A DNA stretch of 64,000 bases from Vigna angularis (lineage: Eukaryota > Streptophyta > Magnoliopsida > Fabales > Fabaceae), in the NCBI RefSeq assembly GCF_016808095.1, contig NC_068975.1, forward strand, positions 31,953,001 through 32,017,000, given 5' to 3'. The position numbers and the translations under genes are program-made. The notes under the pieces were generated by a model. The model did not search any database. It had not been told where the DNA came from and saw only the letters and a program-made list of their open reading frames with translations. Each line of letters starts with the position of its first letter. Within the stretch, counting starts at the first letter, position 1. Shown in pieces: positions 11,930 through 25,684 of this stretch.

Positions 11930-14476
11930 TAATGCACAATTTTACTATTGAAACGAGTGAGGCTTCCACATGAAGAACATAGTGGTCGTGGTTCTTAATT
12001 TTCAATTTGGAGCATCCATCTTTTGGTCATTATTAAATAGTTTAAAACTTAGTTGCTTTATGAAAAGCAAAAAGCATGAAATTTCCCATAATTGAAACTT
12101 TAAAAAGTTGAAATTATCGTGATCTCCAGTGCTTGTTTTCCGGAAATAATACTATACCCTTTTTGAGTAACTGTTAGGAATTCTGCTAAAATAGTTACCA
12201 TATGGTGAAACGCTCAGAGAGATTGGTGATTTTGTAGCGTTTCACATCACAAACACATTGCAGTATTGAATAGTGTGGCACACATTGTCTGACCAAAGAC
12301 TATTATTGCATTATTGGCAATAGTACTTGTTATATGAAATGGGGTTTTCTGTAACCTTAAATTCCTCCGAATTTCCTATGCAGAAAAAGAAAAGCACAAA
12401 AATCAGTGGTTGTCTTTTAATGTTCTTTATTTGTCAGGTCAAAGTTATTCTCCGCCATTCATGGCTTGGCAAGTGGAAAGAGAGGTCATTTTTTTAATGG
12501 TGTGACAGTTCTTTTGGGGCGTGATTGCTATGTTGTCCAGGGCAGATGATATTTCCATTTGATCATAAACAAATAAAGTGAAAGTGTTGGATTTCCTACC
12601 TAACATTCCAAAAATCTATTTTCAATTCAACTTCTTCTTCTATCAATGAAAAGTAAAAGAGGTATCATTCACTTGGATCGGACCAATTAATTCTACAGGG
12701 GATATGAAATGTAAATATGTAAGCTTATTCTCTCACAATTTGGAGGGTAAATGAGTTGAATCTCAAATTTTAAAAATAAATTTAAACACGTGAGTAGACT
12801 CAATTATTATATTTATTTAATTTTAAATTTTATAAATTTCTCGTAAATATTTTGTGAATAAATTATATTTAATTGCATTTTTCAGGAGAATTTCACAATA
12901 GTATAAATACGTAAATTTAGTGACTTAAAAGTTATTTTCTCAGTTTTTTTTAATGGGAGAGGAAATTTTCAAATTAAAAAAAAAATTAATGGAAGGTTTC
13001 AAATCTTATAATAAAAACATGTAATGGTGGGAGGTGCTGAAAGGTGAAAAAATATGGATGAAAAAAAAGATAAAAATAAATATAATCCAAATTTTTACAG
13101 GTGATACTTTCAAAGTGTGTTAATGTTAATTTAACAAAATTAACATTGAAAAAGAAATATAAAAATGAAAAAAAAATCATATGTTTAAATATAGAAATTA
13201 AATTATTAATTAAACCTAATTATTATTATAAAATGAGAGTAATATAAATGTAATTATTAATACGAATAGGTGAATAAGAAATAAGATTGTATTGAGGAAT
13301 TTGTATTGCTTTTTAACTCATCTTACAAATAAGTTAATAACTATAATTGTTCTTATAATGGAAAAAGATGACAATACAAAAAGTTAGGTAGAAGAGATTT
13401 CATCATAAGAAACAAATATATTAAAACAAATGGAATACTGGAATCTATATATAAATAAAATATGCACAAAAAAGAAAAGGTAAAATTTTGGTACCATGTA
13501 CAAAATGCCCTTAAAGGAAATGGTTTTCCTTCCTTGTTAATTATTCTGGTATTAGATTTATTTAACTTAAAACTGATTATTTGATGTTATTTTCAAAGTT
13601 CTCGAACCAAATTATAGATGTTAGTTAGGGATATCAAAATCCTTTTAGCTTTCATTATACTAAAGAAAAATGTTTTGAAAGAGTCCCATACTTTTGTACA
13701 TGTAAAATCATAACAAGAAAAAAAAAACTCCAGTTTAAAAATAAAAAACAAATTATACCTTATCCATTGTTATTTTAGTGGTATTTTGGTTTTAGATACG
13801 CACGTATCTTTTTTCGCTTTTCAACACTTTTTCACTGTTATTCTTTCAATTTTGATATTCTTTCAACATAAATACATTTGGCAGCATGCAAATATTGAAC
13901 TACAGATACTCTGCTATTTATTCATTTATTTACTACAAGATTTGAAGTTATCTTTTATATTGTTATTGTTTTTTATTCTGCATTATATCATAAAACTTTT
14001 TAAAATATCATTTTTTTTCATAATTGAAACTAAAAAATTTAGATAAGAGAGAAAAATTTAAGTAAATAAACTTAATTTACCAAATTTGGATAGGAAGAAT
14101 TTATGTATATTTTTTTATTATTATTTGCATATTTTTGTTAATTATTCTTTAATATTTTCTTAACTAGTTCACTTATTCATCAAACTGTATCAAAACATTT
14201 TGCACTTTGTTTTTAGATCGTTCTTTCCTCCTTTCGTTCTGTTTTTCTTTTGACCCTTTCTTTCTTCTCTATATATATGCCACAAGATAGTGTTTTTAGA
14301 GCTTTAGAAATAGTTATAAGAAGTAAATTGTCACAATAATAATAGAAGAAATCTCGTGACGACTCTCACGGTGACGTAAACAGATTGTGTTAGTGATTAG
14401 CGATAAAACCAAACTGTATTTTAAAAGGCAAACAAGTTTGAGTTTGACTGTTATAAATCATAATTTCAAAGATCAC

Positions 14477-14525
14477 ATTATATTATATTATATTATATTA
14501 TATTATATTATATTATATTATATTA
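14477..14525. repeat. (TATTA)n microsatellite, about 10 units
   Basis: This is a near-perfect pentanucleotide repeat. It gives rise to a spurious low-complexity open frame of repeated I, L and Y residues. Confidence 0.95.
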
Positions 14526-15063
14526 TAATATTCCAAATCAAGACTTTGACTACCGTCTATTTGAGGAACTTGCCTAAACCACCCAAAACAGTGTACTTGT
14601 ACTCTACTTTAAAACTAATTACAATTTTATACTACTCACAAAATAAATAAATATATTTGTTATCTATTTCAAGTAGATTAGACTTAACAAACCTTTTAAT
14701 TCAATTATAAATAGAATATATTATACATTTTTTATTAAAAAATAAATAATCAAATTTTTTGGTAGTAGGTCATAGCTTAAAATTATGTGGGTAACTAGAG
14801 GTTAATTAGACAGACAAAGGACTGTTGTTATCCAGATATGTTGCTTTCGATCCATACGTTTCACAACTGGCAAAGAACAAACACACATATATTTTGGCCC
14901 ACCACACCAGTACAATACAATTTAAATATCTTTTTTTTAATTATTGAATAAAAAATATTCAATACTTAAAAAAGGACATTTTTTTTTTTAAATTAGGCTA
15001 GTTTATCTAAATGTTGGTGTCACCTACAAAATTTTCAGAGTTTTTAAATTATAGTAAAGGGAA

Positions 15064-15800
15064 TTATGAATTATGGTTCTTCAAATTCCAATCTCTCTAC
15101 ATGACAAAGATATAACTTTTTTGAAGACTGAGGATGAATACAAACAAAAAAGACGACAATGGGTAATGTTGGATATTCTTCTGCCTCGAAACAAAATCAC
15201 TTTCAAAAGACTTGTTGGTAAATGTTGGCAACATGAAAGAAAATCCGTGGCTACATGTGATATAACAAGTTTATTAGAGCCACCTATATTTATCTTTTGA
15301 AGCTTGAAGAGATTCCTTGCAACACTTGCTCATGTTGTCAACTTCAATGAAGGAATTAGAGGTTATTCTTGTAGTTTCATATTCTAGAAAGTCTTTTTGG
15401 GAATTATGTTATTGGGGTCGTAGAAGAAGATTAATTATTATCACTGGTTCACCTCTTGTTGCTTGTCTTGTTCATCAATCTAGAAATAGTAATGTAGGTT
15501 ATACAAAGTGTACCGAACCCACTCTTTTCAGTTTTCACCATTGTGTGGCCAAATGGAAAAGTTCATTGTAGTGGTCAAATTAAAAAGTGGTAATTGCGGC
15601 ATTATTAGGCAAGGTTGTCACAAGTCAACATGGATTACGATCAAATGTTGTTCAAAAACCAACCAACTACACCGTCCAATGGTCGCATAGAACAGATGCA
15701 TATAATGTTAAATGTTCAATACTTCGTTTATATTATAATTATGTGAAAACAACATCCTTTTTATGGTTCAGATTGTGTAGAAGTGTGTAGAATTGAAGAT
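15064..15800 (+). pseudogene. Possible decayed coding relic, identity unknown
   Basis: Several adjacent plus-strand open frames (15073-15300, 15317-15571, 15508-15690) replace each other with short overlaps and gaps. Their composition is more protein-like than the flanks, with mixed C, W, K and R use (for example LPRNKITFKRLVGKCWQHE). This is the pattern of an old coding sequence broken by stops and frameshifts. I cannot assign it to a family; a transposon-derived frame or an old host-gene fragment are both possible. Confidence 0.3.
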
Positions 15801-16128
15801 CGTGAATCGTGATCCAGTCAGCATATATATCCAATGACGTGATCATATTGCAATGGTGTGTAGCTAATCAACCGAAACCTCCTAGAAGAGTCACTAGATT
15901 GAATAATTTTATCAAGGACCAATTGCAAGGATTTAACTTCTGAAGTGACGTGCAAAATGAGAACATAGAGGATAACTTTGCTGCTGATTTCAATTAAAAT
16001 ACTCATAAACTTGATCAGATGCATATACTACACCCTTATTTTATCACTTCATTCATTTTTTCAATCTAGGATAAGGGACAGGACGCAGAAGGATCGCTAG
16101 GTAACATCTAAAGTAATCTAAATGCACT

Positions 16129-19100
16129 TCAATATTTTTTTGCCACTGAATTGAAAAAATTTCTTAAATCTTCCTTTACTTTGCTATCTGCAAATGTATA
16201 CTCAATAGCATTCCTTGACAGCTCAAACATTTCCCTCCTTCCCAGCCCTAGTAATCAATTAATCAGGCATGTGGTCAGCAAAACCTGCTGAATTAATTAA
16301 AAAGTACTGCCGGCAAAAGAAAAGTGAAACGTACCAAATGAATCAGCAGCATATTTGTATTCCTCGGTGAGACTGGTAGAGAACACACCCGAGTCATCAG
16401 TACACAGGACTAAAGGATGTTTTTCTTTGTACAGCTCACCTGCATCAGAAAGATCATGAGGTTAAGAGAGGATTGATTATTTTAAAGCAAATCCCCTCAT
16501 AATAAAAGTTTGTATATAACTCTGAAATTACTTTACAAGTGTTTGAGAATAAGATTATGATTACTGCATAGACTTTTAGCTTAGTAGCTTATTTGGCTAG
16601 ATATACCTAAGACATGTTGGTGATAGAATAGAACCATTAACTTCTTTTTAACCCACAAAAGTGAGATTTGATCTCCAACAAGAAGAGATGAACTTCTATT
16701 GCAAAATGTAAGAGCATTACGTGCTGTAACCACTTTATGGAAAGTCAAAACAGGTCTTGTTTGTTCGTGTGTGTCCCATGAACACGTTAAAAGGTTTGGT
16801 TCCTTAAAACCAGGACAGAACTTTTGAAGAAAACGGATGAGAGAAAACGTCTCCCAACTCTTTCTGTTTTTTTGTTTTCAAAACACTGTTTTGAAAAACA
16901 ATTTCATCCCTTATATAGATTTCGGGGGAGAAATTGATTTATGGGAAATGTGTAATTGTTTTAGAAAACGATTTTTAAGCAAAAAGTTCTACTCTGACTT
17001 CTCCAAAAGTTCTACTGTTTATTAATATTTTTTCCCGACATCAAAAAGAGAAGCTAGCCAAAATCCAAAGCCACTTTCAAGCATAGAGCATCTTCGTTAT
17101 GAAGTTAAAAAAACGGTCCCTCCATTGATTCTATATTTATGATCACCAACTTCAACTTTAAACAAATAGCACCTACCGAAATGGTGAACATCTATGGATC
17201 GAATAGTCAGTGTCCTAATGTTTGATGTCAAACAGATTTCAACCTGAAAATGGTGAAGAAGATGGAATAAATAATATGAATCTTAGCTGGCTATAAATTG
17301 CGAAGTGATAATGCATTCAAACTTAACATGGATCAGAAGCCTAGAAGTGTTGATCAGTGAAGACATAACCTTTTTTTTATCTGAGGAGTTCCCAGTATAT
17401 ACATAATATTTTTTATTGTTATGTATGAGGAACTTCTTAGATCATACAACTAAATTCACACTTGAAATTTCTCTTTCAACTTGAATCATAATTTTCATTT
17501 TCTAGTTTATTTAACGATAAGAGTGGTGAAAAAGTCAGACCGGAATCTTGGACGACTTCAGCTGTCTCCAGTGTTCATCCTCCAAGTGACAAGCATGTCC
17601 AATCCTTTGGGGACGAAAGTCGAGCATATTTTTTATCTCCACTGAATTAGGTACCTAAAATCACTTAGTTGGAAAAATAGACCAAGTCAGGAAAACTCCC
17701 AAAAGTCACAAGTAAGAGCTATATAGATTGGCTCACCTCGCCACAGTGAAGTGTTACATAAAGGCCTTGTTCTCGAGCAAATTTCAATGCCGGCAAATAC
17801 GTGGCCCTACGGAAGTTAAGAATGGGTTAGAATAAGCATCGATTTTCAAACATGAAGATTCATTACTACAATCAAGCATTGGATCAGTTTGATGTACCAA
17901 TCACCAATATTTGGATTTCCAGAGAGATCAATTCCAACCACCCCAAATGGCCTCATTTCCAGTGCAAGCTTGACCTACAGCAAAGAAATGTAACATTGAA
18001 AGCCAGCACACGGCAAGCTGTAAGTTTTTCAAATTACTTGCACATATTGTCTTACAGTTTCCATTGCTGCTTCTGCTGTCTCTCTTCTGTCAATGCTCAA
18101 GAGAAGCCTAACATAGATTCTTTTTCTCACATGTCCAATTGCAGGTACAGAACTAAAAAGACTCTTTGAATCTTCACAACGCGGAACGAAATCCACGTCA
18201 ACGGAAGTGATTGATCTCAGACCTTTGATAACAGCTTCAACATAAGAGCGTTTGGTCATTCCCACGGAATCATTTCTCTGAATGGTGGAACCAAAAAAAA
18301 CACTTTCTTCGTCAGATCAATTGTCACAATCAATGGAAACAACAAGAACACCCTGAATTATAAATCTTCTTCGGTTACCTTTGGAGTAGTCCTCAACTCA
18401 AGATAGACAACATTCTCTGATGCAAAATCCTCAATAACCTGCTTTCAAGTACTATTATTACTATTGCTATTATCTCTTGTTAAAAAGAGAAGGCAATAAA
18501 TGAGGCAAAAACAAAATTTACGTAGCAACCAAGCAGCCATACTTCTCTGGTAATTCTAGTGACAGTCTTGTGATCAGTAGTGAGAATGTGGATTAGGTCA
18601 AACAGCTTGAAAACTTCAGCCACGGAACGGTTGTCTGTATTTACAACAACACAATTAACATCAGTGTGAGCATGAAGAAACAAAAATGATTTGAGCTTAA
18701 CAGAAATAGGAGTAAAATTAAAATAAATAATAATAATGAGAAAAAAGGTCCGGCAACAGGTATGCAAGAAGCCAAAAGAAAATTAAGAGAGCACCTGAGT
18801 AAGTGGTGGTGGTGCCATATATATGTATATGTACTGTTTTTTAATAAAAAGATAATTGATGGATGGTTATGTGAGTTGGTTGGTTTATCCAGGGATGAAT
18901 TATGTGGTTTAAGTTTGGAAGAGAAGGCTTGGAGAGCATGTGGTGAAGCGTCAACATGAATTGAAAATGGAAAAAGGAGCACATTGAAAGAGAGACAGGG
19001 TGGACAATTAACGAAAGAGCAAGCATAGAAAAACAGAAAGAGAGGGACATGTTTGTTGGCGGTCTTGTCTTTTCCAGCAACCAAACAGGAGAATAAACAA

Positions 19101-19368
19101 GAGAGGCATACATACATTTCTTGATGATATGTTCCACTTCCGAGATATCTATGACACCCTTTCCAATCAAACCCTCCGTGAGTTCTCTGAAAAAACAATA
19201 ACAATAATGGTAATCAAGTTCAGATTGTGCATCCTGAGAGAGAGCAAAAAGAAAAAGTAAATTGAAATTAGATAGAATAAAAGAAAGTTACAGAAGTGTG
19301 GAGTCTCTGATGGATCCATTGAGGTGAGCATGCAGTTCAACCTTTGGCATTGACAAACACCACTCCAT
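16129..19368 (-). CDS. MAPDA: N6-methyl-AMP deaminase (adenosine deaminase-like)
   Basis: Eleven exons on the minus strand: 19292-19368, 19116-19186, 18543-18634, 18379-18438, 18056-18277, 17898-17974, 17737-17806, 17541-17654, 17177-17243, 16335-16439 and 16129-16247. They sum to 1074 bases, 357 residues, matching the family size (about 355). The enzyme hydrolyses N6-methyl-AMP, released by RNA turnover, to IMP and methylamine in the cytosol. Zinc-binding HAH is at residues 13-15 (VELHAHLNGS), catalytic HCGE at 220-223, the conserved RIGHAC histidine at 243, and the metal/substrate aspartates in CTDD at 298-299. The start at 19368 (MEWCLSMPKVELHAH) is preferred over the in-frame methionine at 19350 because Arabidopsis MAPDA, as I recall it, also begins MEW. 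All borders are GT..AG and every phase closes, so the gene looks intact. Confidence 0.95.
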
Positions 19369-22300
19369 GTTTCTTTTCTTCTTTCTCTTTCTCTGCCTTT
19401 TGGCTTTGCTGTGTTATGAATGTAACTGAAAGACAAACGGTGGGTTTGGTTGCTTATGTATAATGGCTCCCGCAAACCAATAGCTCCACGACTTTTGTTC
19501 CCACACTGCAATCTCTATTTTCTCCATCACTAAGCTACACCGTTTTAATCTTATTCTCTCATTAACTTTCAATTTTCATTTTAATCATTTTTATTTTATA
19601 AACATAATATATATTATAAACATCAAATTCTAAATATAATTAAAGGATAACCTTCCTCTAAATTTTTTTAAAATTTCTCTATAATATAAACATAAATAAC
19701 TTTGAAATTTACCATAAAATAAAATGCTAACAAATGAAATATTTAATATTATAATTATGAGTTTAATAATCATGTACCATTATAAAAAAATGTTTCTTTT
19801 AAATAATTATTATCAAAAAAAGGAAAAGTAGGAAAACTTGGGAAATGATGCATTTAAAAAAAATGCATGAAATAGCCGTTAGTTAATTTAGTATTTGGTA
19901 AATTTGATGTATAGAATATGAAAAACAATATGCATGAACGGTTAGTTTAGTAAATTGTGCATTCTATAGTTCTTTTTGACATAAGTATACCCGTGTCTTA
20001 AGGTTATCTCGTGTAGGACCATGATAATCTCGTGTTGAAATGTTTTGAAAGTTGTAATTTTAAAGAGCGATTTCTAATTATTTTTTTTTCCTCTAGATAT
20101 ATCATTAAAAAAAGGTTTACAAATTAGCTGTTTTATTTCGTTAAATTGAATATTATATTTTAAAAAACAAAATTTCATTAAAAGTCAATCCTTAGTCAAA
20201 TTCATGCATATTTTACTCCAATAATAAATTATAAACAATAAACATATTAGTAAAATTCAAACATTAAAAAAATAACAATGTATGCATAAATTAATTGCAT
20301 ATAAATTCTATCATATTAATTTTTATTAAAAGGTGTATTTTAATTTATATAAAAATGTTTACAAATATTTGTTCTTAAAAACTTGAACTATTAATTTGGC
20401 ATATTTTTCAGTGGTAGTAACAGGCATGACAACGTAAAAGACACCATTTACCCCATCTTAATTACACGCAAAAAAATGGAAACTTTGATCAAGAAAACAG
20501 TCTAAAACACCATACTTCATGAAAGAGATGGATTCAGAGAGAAAAATAAAATAAAAAGCCCACAGCAGACACTTGAAAAACATATAAAGAAGGAGAATTA
20601 AGAAGCTGAAATGAAAGAATAAGCAGAATTTTCTCACATGGAAAGTTTCTGGCAAAAGGAACAGAGCAGAGTAGAGAAATTTGGTGAGATTCAAAGCCAC
20701 ACCAAACAGAGCACTGCTTTTTAAAGCCTCACAGAGACGCAAGAGTTTAATAGGCTACACAGTTATACATGTTAACCAATCAAATAATATTTTAAATAAT
20801 TATTGTTAAAGTTAAAACCTAACATACACATGTGATTTACAAATTATAATTGAATGTGATATGCAAACTGAGAAAGTGTGTATGCCTTGTTTCTTCGTTA
20901 AGAGGAATGCATGGATCATTCAATCCATAATAAGCATGTATGTATTCATTAAATTACAAAATTAGGTATACATTTAATATTTATTTTATCAATTATTTTT
21001 AACATAAATTTCAATAATTAATTTGGTAAAGAAATATTGTTATTCTATTAAAATTATTAACTTATTAACTCTGTGTCTTTGTGATTATTATTGATAAAGT
21101 TAACCTTTTAGAGGTTTTAAAAATATAAGGGATTCAAAGAGATTTCTACTTTAAACTAAAGTTAGAGAACGCTGATAATAAATTGATTTATATAGTTAAT
21201 ATGTAAAGACAATACGATTTTGTATAAGAGTTTTGGTTGTCATATTTAGTTACATAATGTTACTAAATTAAAATAATTTCATTGCTTGGTAAAATACATA
21301 ATCGTATAATTCTTTTTAGAGAAATAAAGTGCCTAACCCACTTTAAAATAATGCTATAAGTTCTCAATTATTCTTTATTTTTGTTTTAAAATATAAAAAC
21401 TTGGACATGTGTTTCCACTTGTTATACAGTAGATATACATGAATAATGTATTCATAGGATGAGATATTAACTTTTGCCTTTTAAATGTAATTAATAGTTT
21501 GGTTTGTAGGCTCGCACAAGATATCAATTTGGTAGGAAACGTCAATATCTGAGTTCTGTACTTTGGGAATATCAATAATAATAATTATTTTAAAATTTTC
21601 AAATATATATTTATTTAAAAGATTAATATATTTTACAGTTTTACCTACTTTAATAGTGTAATTTTTGTGGTCAAATAACTATAAAAAAATATTTTTTTCT
21701 TTAAAGTTTATAGTTTGTTTAACATAAATAAATTAGAAAAGAAACAAAGAAGATAAGAAGATGCTTACTTCCCCTCTTTGGATTCTTTGTATATATGTAA
21801 GGAAAATATAAATATAGAGTTGTCGCGTTTTGTTTTTTCTTCAACTTGAGAAAAAAGGATAAGAAAGAAAGTTTCATTACTAAAACTTTTAAATTTTTTA
21901 TATTTGGTAAAAAATAATCTTATAAATATTTAGTGGGACTTTATGAAATTTATATAAAAAGTCTACTGGAAACTATTTTCTTGCGAAAATTTATAGAAAA
22001 TCTTAAAATAGTATCGCAATATAAAAAAAATATAGAAAATACTTAAATAATTTTATTTTACATTTTTATCAAAAAATATATATTATTTATATACAAACAT
22101 TCAATATTAAAGATAATATAATATATATAGAGATATTTTATATCAAACAATCTTCTAAATTATAGCCTCTTTCTTCTTTTTTATTCTTTCGTAAATAAAA
22201 TAAACAAAGCTAAATTAATAGTAACTAATTATAAATATTGTATCTTTTATAGCAACATAAGAAAAATATCCACCTATGGAATGTATCATCGTTTCGTGTA

Positions 22301-23189
22301 ATAAGCAATATTGGTATGTTATTCTATATATTACTAGTTTTAGAATATGCGTCTTTGTTTTGGGTTGTACTTCTAAACTTTAATACATGCAAACGGTTGA
22401 TCTTAAATGGATAAAATTAATTGTATTGTTTATTGTTGAAAGTTAATACGTGGGAACTTATGGCTAGTTAATGAGTTAGTCAATTTTAATTGTTTTTGTC
22501 TGTTTTGAGTATAACAAATTGAAATATGTAAGTCTATAAAATTATATGAATTAAATTATTTATAACAAGCTTGTTTTTGTTAATAAAGTATTATTAATAG
22601 TTAACTAAAAAAAAAGAGTAACATATATAGTCAGTCTTATTTGTCAAAATTGATTAAGAAAATCAAATATGATATTTGGAGTCTCAAAATCAATACTCTT
22701 CTTGATTCTTGAAAAAATTGAGTGGGGATGGAAAATGATCATAGAGAATAAGAAAACATCAGAGATGAATGCGTAAGCAATACAATAAAAGACAAAATAA
22801 TTTTATACATTTTGTGCCAAGTTGTTGATGAGTCTAACTTTAAAAAGATTGTAAACGCAAAATCTTTAAAAGAAGTGTAAGACATTCTATAAAACCATAT
22901 AAAGGGTGATACAATCTGGATATCATATGACACATGGTAGTGTCAGATGATATTATCTTACCTGTATAGATTATTATCATATATGAATTTTAATCTTCAA
23001 GAAATACATACAAAATCAAATCAAAAAATAATAAAAAAATAAAAAACGTAAAATATAAATCAGAAAAAAAAAACACAAAATAAAAAAAGAAAAGATAGAC
23101 GTCACAAAAAGTTGATAAGTTAAAAAAAAATCGGTACAAAAAATATTACTTTTTGATAAAAACGGAAATCGAAAACGCCACAATCTAAT
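19369..23189. other. MAPDA upstream region and long AT-rich intergenic DNA
   Basis: The first 200 bases are the probable MAPDA leader and promoter. After that I see only AT-rich DNA with short, low-complexity frames. A slightly less AT-rich island at 20460-20760 has a minus-strand frame of 94 residues that is hydrophobic and unrecognised; I do not call it a gene. Confidence 0.5.
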
Positions 23190-24190
23190 AAATAATAATA
23201 ATAATAAAAACAACATTTTAAACTATGCGAAAAAACAATAATATTTTAATTCGACAAGTTATAATAAATTTTGTGTGAAATTACCTATGTTTTGAAAATA
23301 ACTATTTTATTAAACTAAAAAAAAAATCAATGAAATGTATAGAGGATTGATTCAAATAAATCATAAATCCAATATAAGTAAACACAATCAAGAAATGAAA
23401 CATAATTCAAATTTTAAAAAATTAATAGATATAAATTCTTACATTTTCAATTTTCCAACTTATTTAACATAAGAATTTAATTAAGATACATTAACACGCA
23501 AACATTAAAAAACCACCTAACATATATTATTGCATAATGAAAAGAATTTATTGTTATCATAATCACTTTAAAAATGACATTGAATCTAATTTCCATCAAT
23601 TAAATAGTATAAAAATGTTTATCGCATATAGTATGAAAATTAAACACTTGGCTTACAGTTTAACGTTCCATGGCAATTAAACAGGCTTTAGAATTTGTTA
23701 ATGAAAATAAAAAATGTGATATAAGAGAATTACAGAGAAAGTAATTTCCTTTAGAGAAAATAATCTATAAAAAAAACAAAAATTTTACTTATAAGAAATG
23801 GGAAATTAAGGAATAAATGGGTTTAACAAATGAGAATTGAGGAAGCCATACTATATCACATTGCAATTTTTTTAAACTAAAAATAATATAAAAAAACTTA
23901 CATGTGACATGCATGAATACGATATTAATCACAATTTATAAAACATACTTAATTGAATCATTTTTAAAAATTAGATTATTTAATTGCAGTAAATATTTAC
24001 GTTTTTTTAAATAAATGAGATGAGCAAAAGTTTAATTATGCTTTATTAATAAACTTGTTGTTTGAAGTGTAGAGTATGTGATGGTGATATGTTAGATGTA
24101 AGTATACAGAAAATGTTATATGAACATCTGCTGGTTTGATACAATATATAAAGTATGTGTGGTGTTAAATAATATTGAAAGAGTGTGGGG
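23190..24190. repeat. AT-rich three-copy repeat, copy A
   Basis: This is a non-coding block whose middle (around 23400-23870) is closely matched at 24270-24745 and 27040-27450. Shared words include ATTAACACGCAAACATTAAA and TTACAGTTTAACGTTCCAT. Its first 200 bases match copy C (26738-26960), and its tail (24040-24190) matches the tail of copy B. No terminal inverted repeats or coding frame are seen. Confidence 0.85.
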
Positions 24191-24211
24191 AAAAAAAGCA
24201 CAAAAAAAAAC

Positions 24212-25080
24212 GTAACATAATTCAAAATTAAGAAGATTAATTTTATATGATTATGACAATTCTTTTTTGACTTTTAATACATATAAATTCTTACATTTTC
24301 AATTTTCCAACTTCAAATTTGTATTTAACATAAGAATTTAATTAAGAAACATTAACACGCAAACATTAAAAAACCATCTACCATGTATTATTGCTTAATT
24401 AGAAGAATTTATTGTTATAATAATTACCTTGAAAGTGACATTGAATCTAATTTCTATCAATTAATAGTATAAAAATGTTTATCGCATATAATATGAAAAT
24501 TAAACGCTTGCCTTACAGTTTAACGTTCCATAACAATTAAACAGACTTTGGAATTTGTTAATGAAAATAAAAAATGTGATATAAGAGAATTACAAATAAT
24601 GTAATTTCCATTAGAAAAAAGAATCTATAAAGAAAAGCAAAGATTTTGCTTACAAGAAATTGGAAATCAAGGGATATATGGGTTTAACGAATGACAAATG
24701 AGGAAGCAATAGCCTGTCACATAGCAATTTTTTATAAACTGAAAAAAAAAATGACATGTCGTGTCATGGTATGTAAGAATGACGTTAACGACAATTTAAT
24801 TAAATAAACTTAATTTAATATTTTTTAAAATTAGATAACTTAGTTGTGTAAAATAAGAATTGAGTTTTTTTTAATATGGTTTTTTTAATTTTTTAAAATA
24901 ATTTAGATGACCAAAATTAAAATGAAGTCTTATTAATAAATTAGTTGTTTAAAGTGTAGAATATGTGATGGTTGATTTGTTAGATGTATGTATATGAAAA
25001 ATGTTACATGAATATTTAAGTGTGGGTTGATACAATATGAAATACATGTGGTGTTAGAGAATATTTGAAGTATGTGAGTA
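24212..25080. repeat. AT-rich three-copy repeat, copy B (tandem with A)
   Basis: Starts with AACATAATTCAAAATTAAGA and follows copy A in direct orientation. The core from 24270 to 24745 is highly similar to copy A, then both show a related tail (24930-25080 against 24040-24190). A 30-base piece near 24240 (TATATGATTATGACAATTCT) is shared with copy C but missing from A. Confidence 0.85.
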
Positions 25081-25590
25081 CAAAAACTCTATATTAGTAG
25101 GTCTTCTTCTCGATTGATATGAAGTACCATGCTTTATGATTTCAATTCTCATTTTTTAATTTTTATTGCTTTTTATAGTTTCTTTTTTCTTGATTCTTAT
25201 TATTTTGTTTTCAGTAATTATTGATGAATTTATGATCCTTTATAATTACTGATAACCTTTTGTATTTATCAATAAAGTTTATTAGTAAACAGTTTACCAA
25301 TAAATTTTTAATTGTTAGTAAGTCATTATTAATTTTGATTTATTCACAGATTTCATCAGTTAATAATTTTAATATTTTTTTTTAAAAATCGATCAAGAAC
25401 TCTTACTAGTATTGGTACTCATAACTTATTATTGCTCAAATAATAATGTGAAACTCAATCAATGTTTAACTTAAACAAAAATGATCGAAACAATTATTTT
25501 TCTGGTGTATATTGCTCCAACAGTTAAATGATATGAAGATTTCTCAAGTGAAATTGATGACAATATGTATGGATTGTGAAACCTTTTGAC

Positions 25591-25593
<3 letters not shown>
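25081..25593. other. AT-rich spacer without genes
   Basis: I see no coding frame or structured repeat in this stretch. Confidence 0.5.

Positions 25594-25667
<74 letters not shown>
25594..25667. repeat. (AT)n microsatellite, about 37 units
   Basis: This is an uninterrupted AT tract of about 74 bases directly to the left of an inverted-repeat element. Confidence 0.95.
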
Positions 25668-25670
<3 letters not shown>

Positions 25671-25684
25671 ATACTCATGTGGAA

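Larger units (their letters stand above)
11930..16128. other. Long AT-rich intergenic region
   Basis: Mostly AT-rich with no gene. It contains a TATTA pentanucleotide tract (14477-14525) and, at 15064-15800, a somewhat less AT-rich stretch of broken open frames. The last 150 or so bases before 16129 are the probable 3'UTR of the minus-strand MAPDA gene. Confidence 0.5.

Noticed and set aside
18641..19511. Long overlapping minus-strand frames within MAPDA
   Set aside because: Parts of them are exons 1-3 of MAPDA read together with introns. They are not separate genes.
20458..20742. 94-residue hydrophobic minus-strand frame
   Set aside because: It has no family resemblance, no clear promoter and a composition (F, L, Y) expected from AT-rich DNA.
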